DNA from: Syntrophomonas sp. UBA1376
Lineage (GTDB): Bacteria > Bacillota > Syntrophomonadia > Syntrophomonadales > Syntrophomonadaceae
Reading direction: 5' to 3'
DNA: 29,111 bases
Assembly (NCBI GenBank): GCA_002305535.1
Contig: DBRE01000020.1
Span: 6,454-35,564, forward strand
The notes under the pieces were generated by a model. It saw only the letters and a list, made by a program, of their open reading frames with translations. It had not been told where the DNA came from and ran no database searches. The position numbers were made by a program, and so were the translations under genes. This document shows, in pieces, positions 1 through 7,750 of the stretch (position 1 is the stretch's first letter; every line of letters begins with the position of its first letter).

Positions 1-1
1 A

Positions 2-259
2 ACTTTGTTGTTGATTATTTTCACCCGCCCCCTGGTAGTAAAGTTCGTTAAGTCAAATGATAAGGTGAGTAATGTAAAAGCCCTTATCGGACAGCACGGC
101 ATCACTTTGACCAGTATTGTTCCCATGCAGTTCGGGCAGGTGAAAGTTAATGGTGAAATATGGACAGCTGTTGCTGAGGAAGAATTGGAAGAGAATACCC
201 GTGTCGAAGTGATGGGTATCGATGGGGTCAAGCTGATTGTAAAGAAGGCCTCAGATTAG
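2..259 (+). CDS. NfeD family protein, C-terminal part (5' end outside window)
   Basis: The reading frame is open from the first bases of the window, so this is the 3' end of a longer gene. What remains is the end of a hydrophobic segment (LLIIFTRPLV) followed by a compact beta-rich domain of about 65 residues (ALIGQHGITLTSI ... VKVNGEIWTAVAEEE ... VEVMGIDGVKLIVKK). This is the OB-fold-like C-terminal domain of NfeD proteins. NfeD proteins are membrane partners of SPFH/stomatin proteins and the two are often encoded together; an SPFH gene follows after only 17 bases, which supports the call. The length and upstream domains (short or protease-containing form) cannot be judged from here. Confidence 0.82.
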   Translation, partial: TLLLIIFTRPLVVKFVKSNDKVSNVKALIGQHGITLTSIVPMQFGQVKVNGEIWTAVAEEELEENTRVEVMGIDGVKLIVKKASD

Positions 260-276
260 AAAAGGAGTGAAGCTGA

Positions 277-1227
277 TTGTTGAGTGTGTTTGTCAATATG
301 ATCCTGGTTCTGTTTGTAATTATAATTGCCGTTTCCTCCATAAAGATCATCAAACAGGCTACCGTTGGTGTGGTGGAGAGATTAGGGAAATATCATAAGA
401 CAGCGGAACAGGGCATCAATGTTATTATCCCCTTCATAGACCGGTTTCGTTACATTATCGACATGCGGGAACAGGTAGTAGACTTTCCTCCCCAACCGGT
501 CATAACCAAAGACAACGTGACCATGATGATCGATACGGTGGTCTATTACCAGGTAACCGACCCGTTCAAGTTTTCCTATGAGATTTCCAATGCGATCGTA
601 GCCATTGAAAACCTTACTGCCACTACCTTACGTAACATTGTAGGTGACCTGGAATTAGATGAGACCCTGACCTCACGCGATCTGGTCAACACAAAGCTGC
701 GCGCCATCCTGGATGAAGCCACGGACAAATGGGGCATCAAAGTAAACCGGGTAGAACTCAGAAATATCATCCCGCCCCAGGATATCCAGAATGCCATGGA
801 AAAACAGATGCGGGCTGAGCGAGAAAAACGTGAAGCCATACTGAGAGCTGAAGGTCAGAAGACAGCAGCTATTCTTGAAGCAGAAGGGCTTAAGCAGGCG
901 GCGATCTTAAATGCGGAAGCGGTTCGGGAAGCAGCTATCCGGGAGGCGGAAGGACATCGTCAAGCCCAGATCTTACAGGCAGAAGGTGAGGCTCAGGCCA
1001 TTCTCTCGGTTCAGAAAGCTTTTGCGGACAGCCTGGTCATGATCAAGGACGCCCAAGCCGACAACAAGGTCCTGGCCTTAAAATCTTTGGAAGCCATCAA
1101 GGATTTGGCGGAAGGTCAGGCTACCAAACTGATCATTCCGAGCGACTTGGCCGGTCTGGCCGGTGTATTTGCCTCCCTGAAAGAAGCTGGTGTTGATACG
1201 AGCCATAACACTTCCGATCAGGCATAG
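277..1227 (+). CDS. SPFH/band 7 (stomatin, QmcA-type) membrane protein
   Basis: A 316-residue protein with one N-terminal membrane helix (residues about 5-25), then an SPFH domain (about 28-185: VGVVERLGKYHKTAEQGINV, DNVTMMIDTVVYYQVTDPFK, RNIVGDLELDETLTSRD). A charged Ala/Glu-rich coiled coil follows (about 185-250) with repeating AILxAEG units typical of stomatin/QmcA proteins. Such proteins oligomerise in membrane microdomains and modulate membrane proteases and NfeD partners. The start is TTG at 277, placed 9 bases after GGAG at 264-267. It forms a two-gene unit with the upstream NfeD gene and is followed by a hairpin terminator. The family assignment is secure; the exact role in this organism is not known. 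Confidence 0.93.
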   Translation: MLSVFVNMILVLFVIIIAVSSIKIIKQATVGVVERLGKYHKTAEQGINVIIPFIDRFRYIIDMREQVVDFPPQPVITKDNVTMMIDTVVYYQVTDPFKFSYEISNAIVAIENLTATTLRNIVGDLELDETLTSRDLVNTKLRAILDEATDKWGIKVNRVELRNIIPPQDIQNAMEKQMRAEREKREAILRAEGQKTAAILEAEGLKQAAILNAEAVREAAIREAEGHRQAQILQAEGEAQAILSVQKAFADSLVMIKDAQADNKVLALKSLEAIKDLAEGQATKLIIPSDLAGLAGVFASLKEAGVDTSHNTSDQA

Positions 1228-1239
1228 ACCAAAATTTGG

Positions 1240-1270
1240 GGGTCAGGTCTTAATGAGTCCTGACCCTTTT
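1240..1270 (+). terminator. Rho-independent terminator after the SPFH gene
   Basis: GGGTCAGG (1240-1247) pairs perfectly with CCTGACCC (1259-1266) around an 11-base loop and is followed by TTTT. It sits between convergent genes. Read on the minus strand the same stem is followed by a weaker T-rich tract, so it may also end the lgt/cyclo-ligase transcript. Confidence 0.75.
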
Positions 1271-1273
1271 ATA

Positions 1274-1858
1274 TCAGAAATAATCCCAGCTGATGACCAA
1301 CTCAGAGTGATCGGTCACTATCCAGTGCATAGGAATATCATGCTGGTGAGGAAAAATATTCTCAACTACCTGAAATTCATAGCATACTCCACAGATGAAG
1401 GCTGAGTCGCTGAGATGAGGTAGGAAACGATCATAATATCCTTTGCCATAACCGATCCGATAGCCTTTGTAATCGAAAACCAATCCCGGTACCAGAACCG
1501 CCTCAATGAGCCGGGGATCAAAGGCTTTTCCTAGCGGCTCACGGATCCCAAAAGGACCTGCCTGGATATCCTCCCACCCTGTCCATTCCACGGCCACTAA
1601 TTTGCCCTGGGCTTCTACTCGGGGCAGAAGAATGGTACGCCCCTGTTGGCGCCACTTTTCCATCAATGGCATTAAATCGACTTCATTATTGATACTGGCA
1701 AAGGCCATGATGTTTTGAGCTTCCTGCATGGGATTCAGTTCCTCGACCCGTTGCCTAATCTGCTGGCTACAATGCTGAACCTCGGCCGCCGCCATCTGAT
1801 CACGTCGATGTTTCATTTCCGTCCTAAGCTGTTTCTTCCTAGCCAAAATTTCTTGCAC
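1274..1858 (-). CDS. 5-formyltetrahydrofolate cyclo-ligase
   Basis: Converts 5-formyl-THF to 5,10-methenyl-THF with ATP in cytoplasmic one-carbon metabolism. About 194 residues, usual for the family. The N-terminal basic segment ARKKQLRTEMKHRR, the LLPRV strand and the signature GYRIGYGKGYYDRFL near the C-terminus are all present. GTG at 1858 is chosen because the AGGAG at 1868-1872 lies 9 bases before it; ATG at 1864 and TTG at 1867 are in frame but only 3 or 0 bases from that site. The gene follows lgt closely (lgt stop at 1880) and is probably co-transcribed with it. Confidence 0.92.
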   Translation of the reverse strand: MQEILARKKQLRTEMKHRRDQMAAAEVQHCSQQIRQRVEELNPMQEAQNIMAFASINNEVDLMPLMEKWRQQGRTILLPRVEAQGKLVAVEWTGWEDIQAGPFGIREPLGKAFDPRLIEAVLVPGLVFDYKGYRIGYGKGYYDRFLPHLSDSAFICGVCYEFQVVENIFPHQHDIPMHWIVTDHSELVISWDYF

Positions 1859-1879
1859 GTCCATCAACTCCTGCCTGCT

Positions 1880-2638
1880 TTAGAACCAATAGCGGGAAGA
1901 ACGGGAGCGTTGCCAGAAATATAACAGGAGAGCCACCACCAGTAATCCCAGCGTATAAACCTGTCCCAGAGAAAACGCTCCATAGAAGATCACCGTCTCC
2001 CGGAAGAATTCCACTACAAACCGATAAATACTGTAGCCTATCAAATAGAGCAAGAACACCTGTCCCGAAAAGGTGCGGCGTGGGTAAAACCATATCAAAA
2101 AGGCAAACAGTATAAAGTTCAGCAAAGAACTGTATAGTTGGGTAGGGTGACGAACAAATTCATCAACTGCTGGAAAAACCACGCCACATATTGAGTTGGT
2201 GATTTCCCCATAACAGCAACCCCGCAAAAAGCAACCGATGCGTACCAGTGCATAGCCTAGAGCCACAAAAGGTGCGAACATATCAGCTACCTTCCAGAAA
2301 GCCATTCTTTTTTTGTACAGATAGATGATAAAAGGTATGGCTCCGCCTAGAAAGCCTCCATACCATATCATCCCTTCAATGCCGTTCCTGATGGAGAAAA
2401 ACATCATGGGGTTCGCCAGAAATGCATCCCATTGGTAAACTATAATGTAGGCGGCATGAGCCCCAATCAATCCACAGATGACCATGAGGATTATCATCTC
2501 GAATACGGCATCTTTGTCATAGCCTTCTTGGTCGAATAAGCGTCCTATTCCCCAGATAGCGATCAGAACGGCTATGGCCAACATAAATCCCCAGGAATAT
2601 ATTTTCAGACTACCTAACTCAAATAACACTGGGTACAC
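1880..2638 (-). CDS. lgt: Prolipoprotein diacylglyceryl transferase
   Basis: Transfers diacylglycerol from phosphatidylglycerol to the lipobox cysteine of prelipoproteins, the first step of lipoprotein maturation. The protein has 252 residues and about seven hydrophobic membrane segments. Family landmarks are the IWYGGFLGG segment, the RIGCFLRGCCYGE signature, RHPTQLYSS, and RFVVEFFRE in the penultimate region. The start is GTG at 2638, preceded at 7 bases by GAGGAGG. The window encodes at least one likely substrate, the ZnuA-type lipoprotein at 25403-26269. Upstream is a gap with clustered DnaA boxes. Confidence 0.95.
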   Translation of the reverse strand: MYPVLFELGSLKIYSWGFMLAIAVLIAIWGIGRLFDQEGYDKDAVFEMIILMVICGLIGAHAAYIIVYQWDAFLANPMMFFSIRNGIEGMIWYGGFLGGAIPFIIYLYKKRMAFWKVADMFAPFVALGYALVRIGCFLRGCCYGEITNSICGVVFPAVDEFVRHPTQLYSSLLNFILFAFLIWFYPRRTFSGQVFLLYLIGYSIYRFVVEFFRETVIFYGAFSLGQVYTLGLLVVALLLYFWQRSRSSRYWF

Positions 2639-2661
2639 CTTGGTTCCTCCTCACTTAGTGG

Positions 2662-2799
2662 TTATCCACAGCTTCCTTAGTTTGATTTCTCGGCCTCTTT
2701 TTTAAACCCGGGACTCATTTGATTATGCTCAACCTTGTGAAGTGGTGGAATGGTAATTATCAACAGACTTATCCACATTATCCACAGTTATTTTTCACA
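2662..2799. promoter_or_regulatory. Cluster of DnaA boxes upstream of lgt
   Basis: Three perfect copies of the DnaA-box consensus TTATCCACA occur on the plus strand at 2662-2670, 2769-2777 and 2778-2786; the last two abut head to tail. A fourth, degenerate site (TTTTTCACA, fits TTWTNCACA) lies at 2791-2799. All point the same way. The gap (2639-2803) between tsaD and lgt holds no gene and no clear terminator. That DnaA binds here is inferred from the consensus. The cluster could tune lgt transcription with replication state or act as a DnaA-titrating site; no dnaA or dnaN gene is near, so an origin is not claimed. Confidence 0.65.
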
Positions 2800-2803
2800 G
2801 GGA

Positions 2804-3802
2804 CTATAGGCTTGCCTGTGCATTAACATGCAAAGGCGCAAAACGTCCCTGAACAAACTTAGGATAAGCTGCAGCTGCGATCATTACTGCATTATCGGTA
2901 CATAAGGACAGGGAGGGATAATAAACTGGCAGTCCCATTTCCTGTCCTCGCCTGGTCATCAATTCTCGCAGTGGGCCATTAGCAGCCACACCACCTGCCA
3001 TGATAATGCTGCGCGCTTGGTACTGTTCCGCCGCCTGCATGGTTTTGCCCACCAAAATTTCTATCAAAGCTGCTTGAAATTCGGCAGCCATATCCTCCAC
3101 ATTTGCCTCGCCCCTTTGTTGAGCTTTGCGCCATTCATTCATAACCGCTGTTTTTAAGCCGCTGAAGCTAAACTCCAACTCGGGGCGATTCAAAAAGACC
3201 CGGGGGAGATTGTAATGACCAGCCTGACCTGATTCAGCCGTTTTTTGAATAGCCGGGCCACCAGGATAACCCAATCCTAAGAAGCGCGCTACCTTGTCAA
3301 AGGCTTCACCAGCAGCATCATCCAGGGTAGCGCCGACAAGCTGATAATCACTTTCGCTTTGCATCAATAACAGACTGGTATGCCCCCCGGAGACCACCAA
3401 GCAAATAGCAGGAAACTCCAGGTGCGGATGTTCTAACAGATTAGCATATATATGTCCGTTGAGATGATTGACCGTGATAAGTGGTTTATTTATACCATAA
3501 GCAAAAGCTTTGGCAAAGGAGAGTCCTACCAGCAAAGCTCCTATTAACCCGGGTCGATTGGTGACAGCTACTGCATCTAAATCAGCATAGGCCAATCCGC
3601 TCTCAGCTATAGCCTTTTCAACTACCAGGCCGATGTTTTCCACATGCTTGCGGGAGGCTACTTCTGGAACTACTCCTCCAAAAGGGCGATGAATATCGAT
3701 TTGTGAATTAACTATATTGGACAAGATATGCCGCCCGTTTTGTACTACGGCAGCCGCCGTCTCATCGCAGGAGGTCTCTATCCCTAGAATATTGACAGTC
3801 AT
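2804..3802 (-). CDS. tsaD: tRNA N6-adenosine threonylcarbamoyltransferase
   Basis: Catalytic subunit that moves the threonylcarbamoyl group to A37 of ANN-decoding tRNAs (t6A). It has 332 residues with an ASKHA fold. Visible landmarks are ILGIETSCDETAAAVV at the N-terminus, the metal-binding pair His113/His117 in VNHLNGHIYA, the nucleotide-binding VVSGGHTSLLL, and the C-terminal AGGVAANGPLR and LCTDNAVMIA with the conserved Asp. It is the last gene of udg-tsaE-tsaB-rimI-tsaD, with 10 bases between rimI and tsaD, so all the known bacterial partners of the TsaBDE complex are encoded together. Confidence 0.97.
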   Translation of the reverse strand: MTVNILGIETSCDETAAAVVQNGRHILSNIVNSQIDIHRPFGGVVPEVASRKHVENIGLVVEKAIAESGLAYADLDAVAVTNRPGLIGALLVGLSFAKAFAYGINKPLITVNHLNGHIYANLLEHPHLEFPAICLVVSGGHTSLLLMQSESDYQLVGATLDDAAGEAFDKVARFLGLGYPGGPAIQKTAESGQAGHYNLPRVFLNRPELEFSFSGLKTAVMNEWRKAQQRGEANVEDMAAEFQAALIEILVGKTMQAAEQYQARSIIMAGGVAANGPLRELMTRRGQEMGLPVYYPSLSLCTDNAVMIAAAAYPKFVQGRFAPLHVNAQASL

Positions 3803-3812
3803 AGTGCATCCC

Positions 3813-4265
3813 CTAAAACAATAATTTGGTCATTATAATGGCATCTTCGCAATTATCTGTGTAGTAGGCTGGGCGGCGGCCGGTTTCCATATAGCCCATA
3901 CTCTCATATAGGGCTAAGGCCACATAATTGGAAGGACGTACCTCCAACAGGATGCGCAAGGCTTTCTTCTGCCGGGCGATCTTCTCGGCTTCCTCCATCA
4001 AAACTCTGCCTAATCCTTGGCCGCGCCACTTAGGGTCTACGGCCACATTGGTAATGTGGGCTTCTTCGAAAACCACCCAGATACCCACATAGCCAACTAA
4101 CTGAGCTTCCCGATCACAGACCAGATAAGTAGCAAATTGGTTTCTCAACTCTCCCAGGTAGGACTGCTTGGACCAAGGCAGGGTGAAAGCCTGCTGTTCT
4201 ATAGCCATCACCTCATCCACATCACTTTCGGTCATTCTGCGTACCAAGTAATTGGAAATTGCCAT
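3813..4265 (-). CDS. rimI: Ribosomal protein S18 alanine N-acetyltransferase (GNAT family)
   Basis: A 150-residue single-domain GNAT acetyltransferase. The acetyl-CoA binding motif A is clear (ITNVAVDPKWRGQGLGRVLM, with Q-G-L-G), and the C-terminal half carries the RimI-like LLEVRPSNYVALALYESMGY. RimI acetylates the N-terminal alanine of ribosomal protein S18; related proteins acetylate other N-termini, so substrate range is uncertain. Its ATG overlaps the tsaB stop by one base (TAATG), indicating translational coupling, and it sits in the usual Firmicute order tsaE-tsaB-rimI-tsaD. AGGAG lies upstream at a suitable distance. Confidence 0.94.
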   Translation of the reverse strand: MAISNYLVRRMTESDVDEVMAIEQQAFTLPWSKQSYLGELRNQFATYLVCDREAQLVGYVGIWVVFEEAHITNVAVDPKWRGQGLGRVLMEEAEKIARQKKALRILLEVRPSNYVALALYESMGYMETGRRPAYYTDNCEDAIIMTKLLF

Positions 4266-4981
4266 TACAATTCTCCTACTCCCAAGCGATTTTGTGCCTC
4301 CGACAGACGTATATAAGCAGGTTTAAGCAACAACCTATCCGAATAATCATTTTGTAAGGCCTTCAACCTGGCCAGACTTCCTAGGGACGCAGCCCGGGGC
4401 AATTGCTGATGGGGAGGCATGAGTTGCAGCTTATCTCCCCAGTAATCCGTAAATTTTTGTCGGTAGGTGATAAAACCATCTCCTAGCAAAACTAAGCCAG
4501 ATCGGCCCGTTTCGTCAAGCCAATGGTCAACCTCCCGGCAAAAGTCTTCCGGCGAACAGGCCATTTCTTCTCCCAAGCGCCGCGGATAGGCCTGGGATGC
4601 ATCAAAACAGGCTCCATAGACCTCTCCTTTGCGAGCATCCAGAATCGTACCCACCAGTAGCGAACTGTAGCTGAGGTTGTGGGCCAAGGCCTCCAGAGTA
4701 GATATCCCGATCAAAGGCTTATCAGCAGCCAGAGCCAGTCCTTTGGCTGCTGCCAAACCAATGCGCAAACCCGTAAAAGAACCAGGTCCGATAGTGACTG
4801 CGATGGCATGCAACTGCCCCACTGGGAGTCCAGCATCCTTCAAAACCCTATCCACCATGGGCATCAAGGTTTCTGAATGGGTCAAGCCTATGTTGGCAAA
4901 GGTTTCTACTATCAAACTTTCGTCTCGCAGCAAAGCTACTCCGGCTACCGGAGTAGCACTGTCAATCGCCAGTATGTACAT
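4265..4981 (-). CDS. tsaB: tRNA t6A biosynthesis protein TsaB
   Basis: Non-catalytic ASKHA-fold partner that dimerises with TsaD and is required for t6A formation. It has 238 residues. Family features are MYILAIDSATPVAGVAL at the N-terminus, HSETLMPMVDRVL, and AVTIGPGSFTGLRIGLAAAK, the segment shared by TsaB proteins. It lacks the His pair for metal seen in TsaD, as expected. It overlaps the 3' end of tsaE by 20 bases and the start of rimI by 1 base, so the whole set is tightly packed. Confidence 0.96.
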   Translation of the reverse strand: MYILAIDSATPVAGVALLRDESLIVETFANIGLTHSETLMPMVDRVLKDAGLPVGQLHAIAVTIGPGSFTGLRIGLAAAKGLALAADKPLIGISTLEALAHNLSYSSLLVGTILDARKGEVYGACFDASQAYPRRLGEEMACSPEDFCREVDHWLDETGRSGLVLLGDGFITYRQKFTDYWGDKLQLMPPHQQLPRAASLGSLARLKALQNDYSDRLLLKPAYIRLSEAQNRLGVGEL

Positions 4982-5438
4982 GATCGGTCAGCTCCTCTAA
5001 AAGCTCCCTATAATGAGACCCAGATGCCTTGATGGAGACTATTCTCTCGCGTTCATAATCACCATCAACTAGGTCGATGTTTATTACCAAAGCCTCCTGG
5101 GGGAGATCCTGGAGGCCGATTTCCGGCCATTCAATGATAGTAATACCGTCTTTGCCCAGATAGTCTTCCAGGCCCAGATCATCCAGATCTCCTCCAGCTA
5201 ACCGGTAGAAATCAAAATGATAGACCGGCGGCTGGGACGAATACATGTTCATCAGAGTGAAGGTGGGGCTGGTTACCCGGCCGGCATAACCTAATCCTTT
5301 CAATATGCCGCGAACCAGGGTGGTCTTGCCAGCTCCCAACTCACCTTGCAGGTATATTATTTCATCGCCTTTTAATAGGGCGGCTAAGGACATCCCCAAT
5401 CTTATCATATCTGCTTCGCGGGGTATACATCGCTGCAC
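4962..5438 (-). CDS. tsaE: tRNA t6A biosynthesis ATPase TsaE
   Basis: Small P-loop ATPase that cycles the TsaBD complex. It has 158 residues. The Walker A motif GELGAGKTT is at about residues 32-40, followed by the family segments VTSPTFTLMNMY, YHFDFYRL and ITIIEWPE. The start is GTG at 5438, with AGGAG about 11 bases upstream inside the end of the uracil-DNA glycosylase gene (stop at 5453). The tail beyond residue 140 (HYRELLEELTDHVHTGD) is a short extension overlapping tsaB. Confidence 0.95.
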   Translation of the reverse strand: MQRCIPREADMIRLGMSLAALLKGDEIIYLQGELGAGKTTLVRGILKGLGYAGRVTSPTFTLMNMYSSQPPVYHFDFYRLAGGDLDDLGLEDYLGKDGITIIEWPEIGLQDLPQEALVINIDLVDGDYERERIVSIKASGSHYRELLEELTDHVHTGD

Positions 5439-5452
5439 TTACTCAATCACTC

Positions 5453-6148
5453 CTACAAACGCTGATATTCATCGCGAATCTTCTTAAAGTCCTCCCAGGT
5501 GGGACGTTTATATCCTTCATTGCGCAGCAAAGCAGCTGGATGAAAAGTAGCTATGATCTTGGTTCCCTGTCTTTGCAACCACTGCCCTCTGATTTTAGTG
5601 ATACGGGCCTTGGGGTCAATCACTACCTGACTGGCCAAAGAACCGAGACAGACAATGATAGCCGGGCGGATGATGCGGATCTGGGCCTCCAAATAATTGC
5701 GGCACAGACTGACCTCATTGGGGTTGGGCAAACGGTTTTCCGGAGGTCGGCACTTGACCACATTGGTGATATAGACCTCTTCCCGCTTGAAACTGGCCGA
5801 TACCAGTATTTTGTCTAACAGTTGACCAGCTCGGCCTACAAAAGGACGTCCCTGTATATCCTCATCTTTCCCTGGGCCTTCCCCAATAAACATTATTCGC
5901 GAGGTGGGAGGACCATCGGCAAACACCACCTGCTTACAGGTGGCCCGCAAATGGCAGCGATCACACTTAAGAGCTATTTCAGTCAGCTGCTGATGATCGC
6001 TAACCTCTGGAAAACTGGATGGCAGATCAACACCGGCTAGAAATGGTTCAGTCACTATAGCAGGAGTGAACTCAACCGCCTCAGGTAATGCTGACGATTC
6101 TGGTTCCGGTTCCAAACCAGCAAATAAACCCGGTTGTTCTGTAGACAT
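5453..6148 (-). CDS. Uracil-DNA glycosylase, family 4 (Fe-S)
   Basis: Removes uracil from DNA to start base excision repair. It has 231 residues from ATG 6148, preceded by GGAGGGGAG. The first 60 residues are a low-complexity acidic linker. The catalytic core carries the family 4 marks: CDRCHLRATC (two Fe-S cysteines), IGEGPGKDEDIQGRPFVG (uracil pocket), VVKCRPPENRLPNPNE and SLCRNYLEAQ (further cysteines), and TFHPAALLR. An in-frame start further upstream (6271) is rejected because it falls inside the neighbouring terminator hairpin. It heads the tsa operon, with 14 bases before tsaE, an association that suggests co-expression rather than a shared pathway. Confidence 0.95.
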   Translation of the reverse strand: MSTEQPGLFAGLEPEPESSALPEAVEFTPAIVTEPFLAGVDLPSSFPEVSDHQQLTEIALKCDRCHLRATCKQVVFADGPPTSRIMFIGEGPGKDEDIQGRPFVGRAGQLLDKILVSASFKREEVYITNVVKCRPPENRLPNPNEVSLCRNYLEAQIRIIRPAIIVCLGSLASQVVIDPKARITKIRGQWLQRQGTKIIATFHPAALLRNEGYKRPTWEDFKKIRDEYQRL

Positions 6149-6160
6149 TTTCTCCCCTCC

Positions 6161-6196
6161 GGCCTCTTTTATAACCTGACAGTCTGTCAGGAACAA
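6161..6196 (-). promoter_or_regulatory. Probable promoter of the udg-tsa operon with palindrome in the spacer
   Basis: Read on the minus strand: TTGTTC (6196-6191), 17 bases, TATAAA (6173-6168), giving a start near 6161, about 13 bases before the udg ATG. A 17-base palindrome CCTGACAGACTGTCAGG (6175-6191) fills the spacer and touches the -35 element. Promoter assignment is from consensus; the palindrome is a direct observation and its repressor or activator is unknown. Confidence 0.5.
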
Positions 6197-6257
6197 TTCG
6201 GCTATTTCATGATTAATATTATATCTCAACCGGTATGAAGTTGGCGATTCATGCCTA

Positions 6258-6301
6258 GAAAAAGAAACCAACCGTCTTCACCTCTTTTTTTAGACGGTTG
6301 G
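6258..6301 (-). terminator. Rho-independent terminator after the GH18 gene
   Basis: A perfect 10-bp stem, CCAACCGTCT (6268-6277) with AGACGGTTGG (6292-6301), and a 14-base loop. On the minus strand the stem is followed by TTTCTTTTTC, so it ends the transcript of the gene at 6389-7741. Confidence 0.85.
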
Positions 6302-6388
6302 CTGAGTAAATCTTATCAAGTTTCCCTAACCAAGATGACCATCAGGTCGATATCGATCTTAGCAGTCCAGATTGCCCCCTAAAGATGA

Positions 6389-7741
6389 CTACTGCTGTTC
6401 CTCCAGGACTTTGTACAAATCAGTAAAACCGGTGCCAATGCGCCAGAAGGAGACTCCTCCCAGCTGGTGTTCATCTACCACTTTCCATTTGGCAGTCAGA
6501 CTCTGCTGATTCTCCAGCCACACTTCATGCTGGCGTCCTTTTTCATCCCAGTAAGTGTAATAAGGACTGTAGCTGGCTTCATCCCAGTGATTTAGTACCT
6601 GGTATTTGCTCTGGAGTTGAATCAGTTTCGGGGCGGTCACTGATGTTGCCTTGGCGCTCTGAGGCCAATCATATCCATAAGTAGCCATGCCCATCAACAC
6701 CTTTTCCGCCGGCATAACCTTGCTCATGTATTGGGCAACCTCTTTGACCCACCACAGAGGAGCGATTGGTCCTGAAGCAGAAGTCGAGTAATGGTAGTCA
6801 TAGGCCATAACTACAACACTATCGGCGATTGCTCCGATCTTATCATACTGGTAGGGAGTCGCCCATTTCTCTTTACCGGTACGGCCGAACACTGCTACCG
6901 ACAGTTCTTTATCCGTGCCCAGAGCTTGTTTTAATTCTCTTAAGAAGGTAGTAAAGTTGTCAGCATCATTGGCAGACATTAGCTCAAAATCAATATTCAC
7001 CCCATCATAACCACTGTTTCGCACCTCTTGAACCAGGGCATTGATAAGTCGGGAGCGATTGGTAGCATTGGATAAAAGGGTATGCAAGGGATCACTGCCC
7101 ATCAAAACTACGCTGGCATGGGTGCGTATTCCTTTAGATCTTGCCCAGGCTAAGGTTTTGGCATAGTCGGCTTTATACTCGTAATTAAGCTCGCCCTTGC
7201 TATTGGTTTCAAACCAACGGAAAGCTATGTCGGTGAACAGGTGGGCATTCTGTTCCAATTCCACCCAGGGACTGTAGTAGTAATAGGCAAATACCCGGGG
7301 CTGAACTTGGTCAAACTGAATATTCACCCTTCGTTGTAATGAATTCCAGGTGACCTGGGCACCCAAGTTTTCCGTTAGGAAACGCAGCGGCACATAAGTC
7401 CGATCCTGGTAAAGGAAAGGGGGAGCATCCAAGGTGTGATCCTTTTCATCTACCCGGGCTTGTTTACTACCAATGAATAATTCAATGTAATGGCCTCGGC
7501 AGTCCAGGGCTACTTTCTGCTGGCTCTGATCCCAATAGACCTGCCCCTGCAAAGCCGAATCTTCCACGATAAAACGCAGTGGAACCATAGTTCGGTCATT
7601 GACTATTTGAGCCGGTGGATTCAGTTGGCGGTCTTTCCCGTCTATGCTTATGTTTACGGTGCTGGCGGCCTGAGCCATATATGTAACCGGGAAGAACACC
7701 AGAATCATCACTGCGACCACTTGGCAAAACCTCTTGATCAA
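6389..7741 (-). CDS. Exported GH18 glycosidase with two copper-amine-oxidase-like N-terminal repeats
   Basis: About 450 residues. A signal peptide (basic RF, hydrophobic VVAVMILVFFPV, cleavage near AQA-A) is followed by two repeats of the copper amine oxidase N-terminal-like type, each with the DRTxVPLRF motif (about residues 50-60 and 115-125), common in Clostridia surface proteins. The C-terminal 310 residues form a GH18 barrel: the catalytic DxxDxDxE motif is seen in GYDGVNIDFE, and VVMAYDYHY is the later conserved strand. This fits SleL/YaaH-type N-acetylglucosaminidases acting on peptidoglycan or spore cortex. TTG at 7741 is chosen because AGAGG (7751-7755) lies 9 bases before it; GTG 7750 and ATG 7747 are too close to that site. 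Confidence 0.9.
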   Translation of the reverse strand: MIKRFCQVVAVMILVFFPVTYMAQAASTVNISIDGKDRQLNPPAQIVNDRTMVPLRFIVEDSALQGQVYWDQSQQKVALDCRGHYIELFIGSKQARVDEKDHTLDAPPFLYQDRTYVPLRFLTENLGAQVTWNSLQRRVNIQFDQVQPRVFAYYYYSPWVELEQNAHLFTDIAFRWFETNSKGELNYEYKADYAKTLAWARSKGIRTHASVVLMGSDPLHTLLSNATNRSRLINALVQEVRNSGYDGVNIDFELMSANDADNFTTFLRELKQALGTDKELSVAVFGRTGKEKWATPYQYDKIGAIADSVVVMAYDYHYSTSASGPIAPLWWVKEVAQYMSKVMPAEKVLMGMATYGYDWPQSAKATSVTAPKLIQLQSKYQVLNHWDEASYSPYYTYWDEKGRQHEVWLENQQSLTAKWKVVDEHQLGGVSFWRIGTGFTDLYKVLEEQQ

Positions 7742-7750
7742 TAGCATCAC

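Noticed and set aside
576..839. Antisense open frame of 87 codons within the SPFH gene
   Set aside because: Lies wholly opposite a clear coding gene, with a composition expected from the reverse of that gene.
2639..2803. Chromosomal replication origin
   Set aside because: DnaA boxes are present, but there is no dnaA, dnaN or AT-rich unwinding stretch next to them; kept only as a DnaA-box cluster.
6149..6271. N-terminal extension of the uracil-DNA glycosylase
   Set aside because: The upstream in-frame start lies in the terminator hairpin, and the extra residues do not look like family sequence; the strong ribosome site is at 6148.
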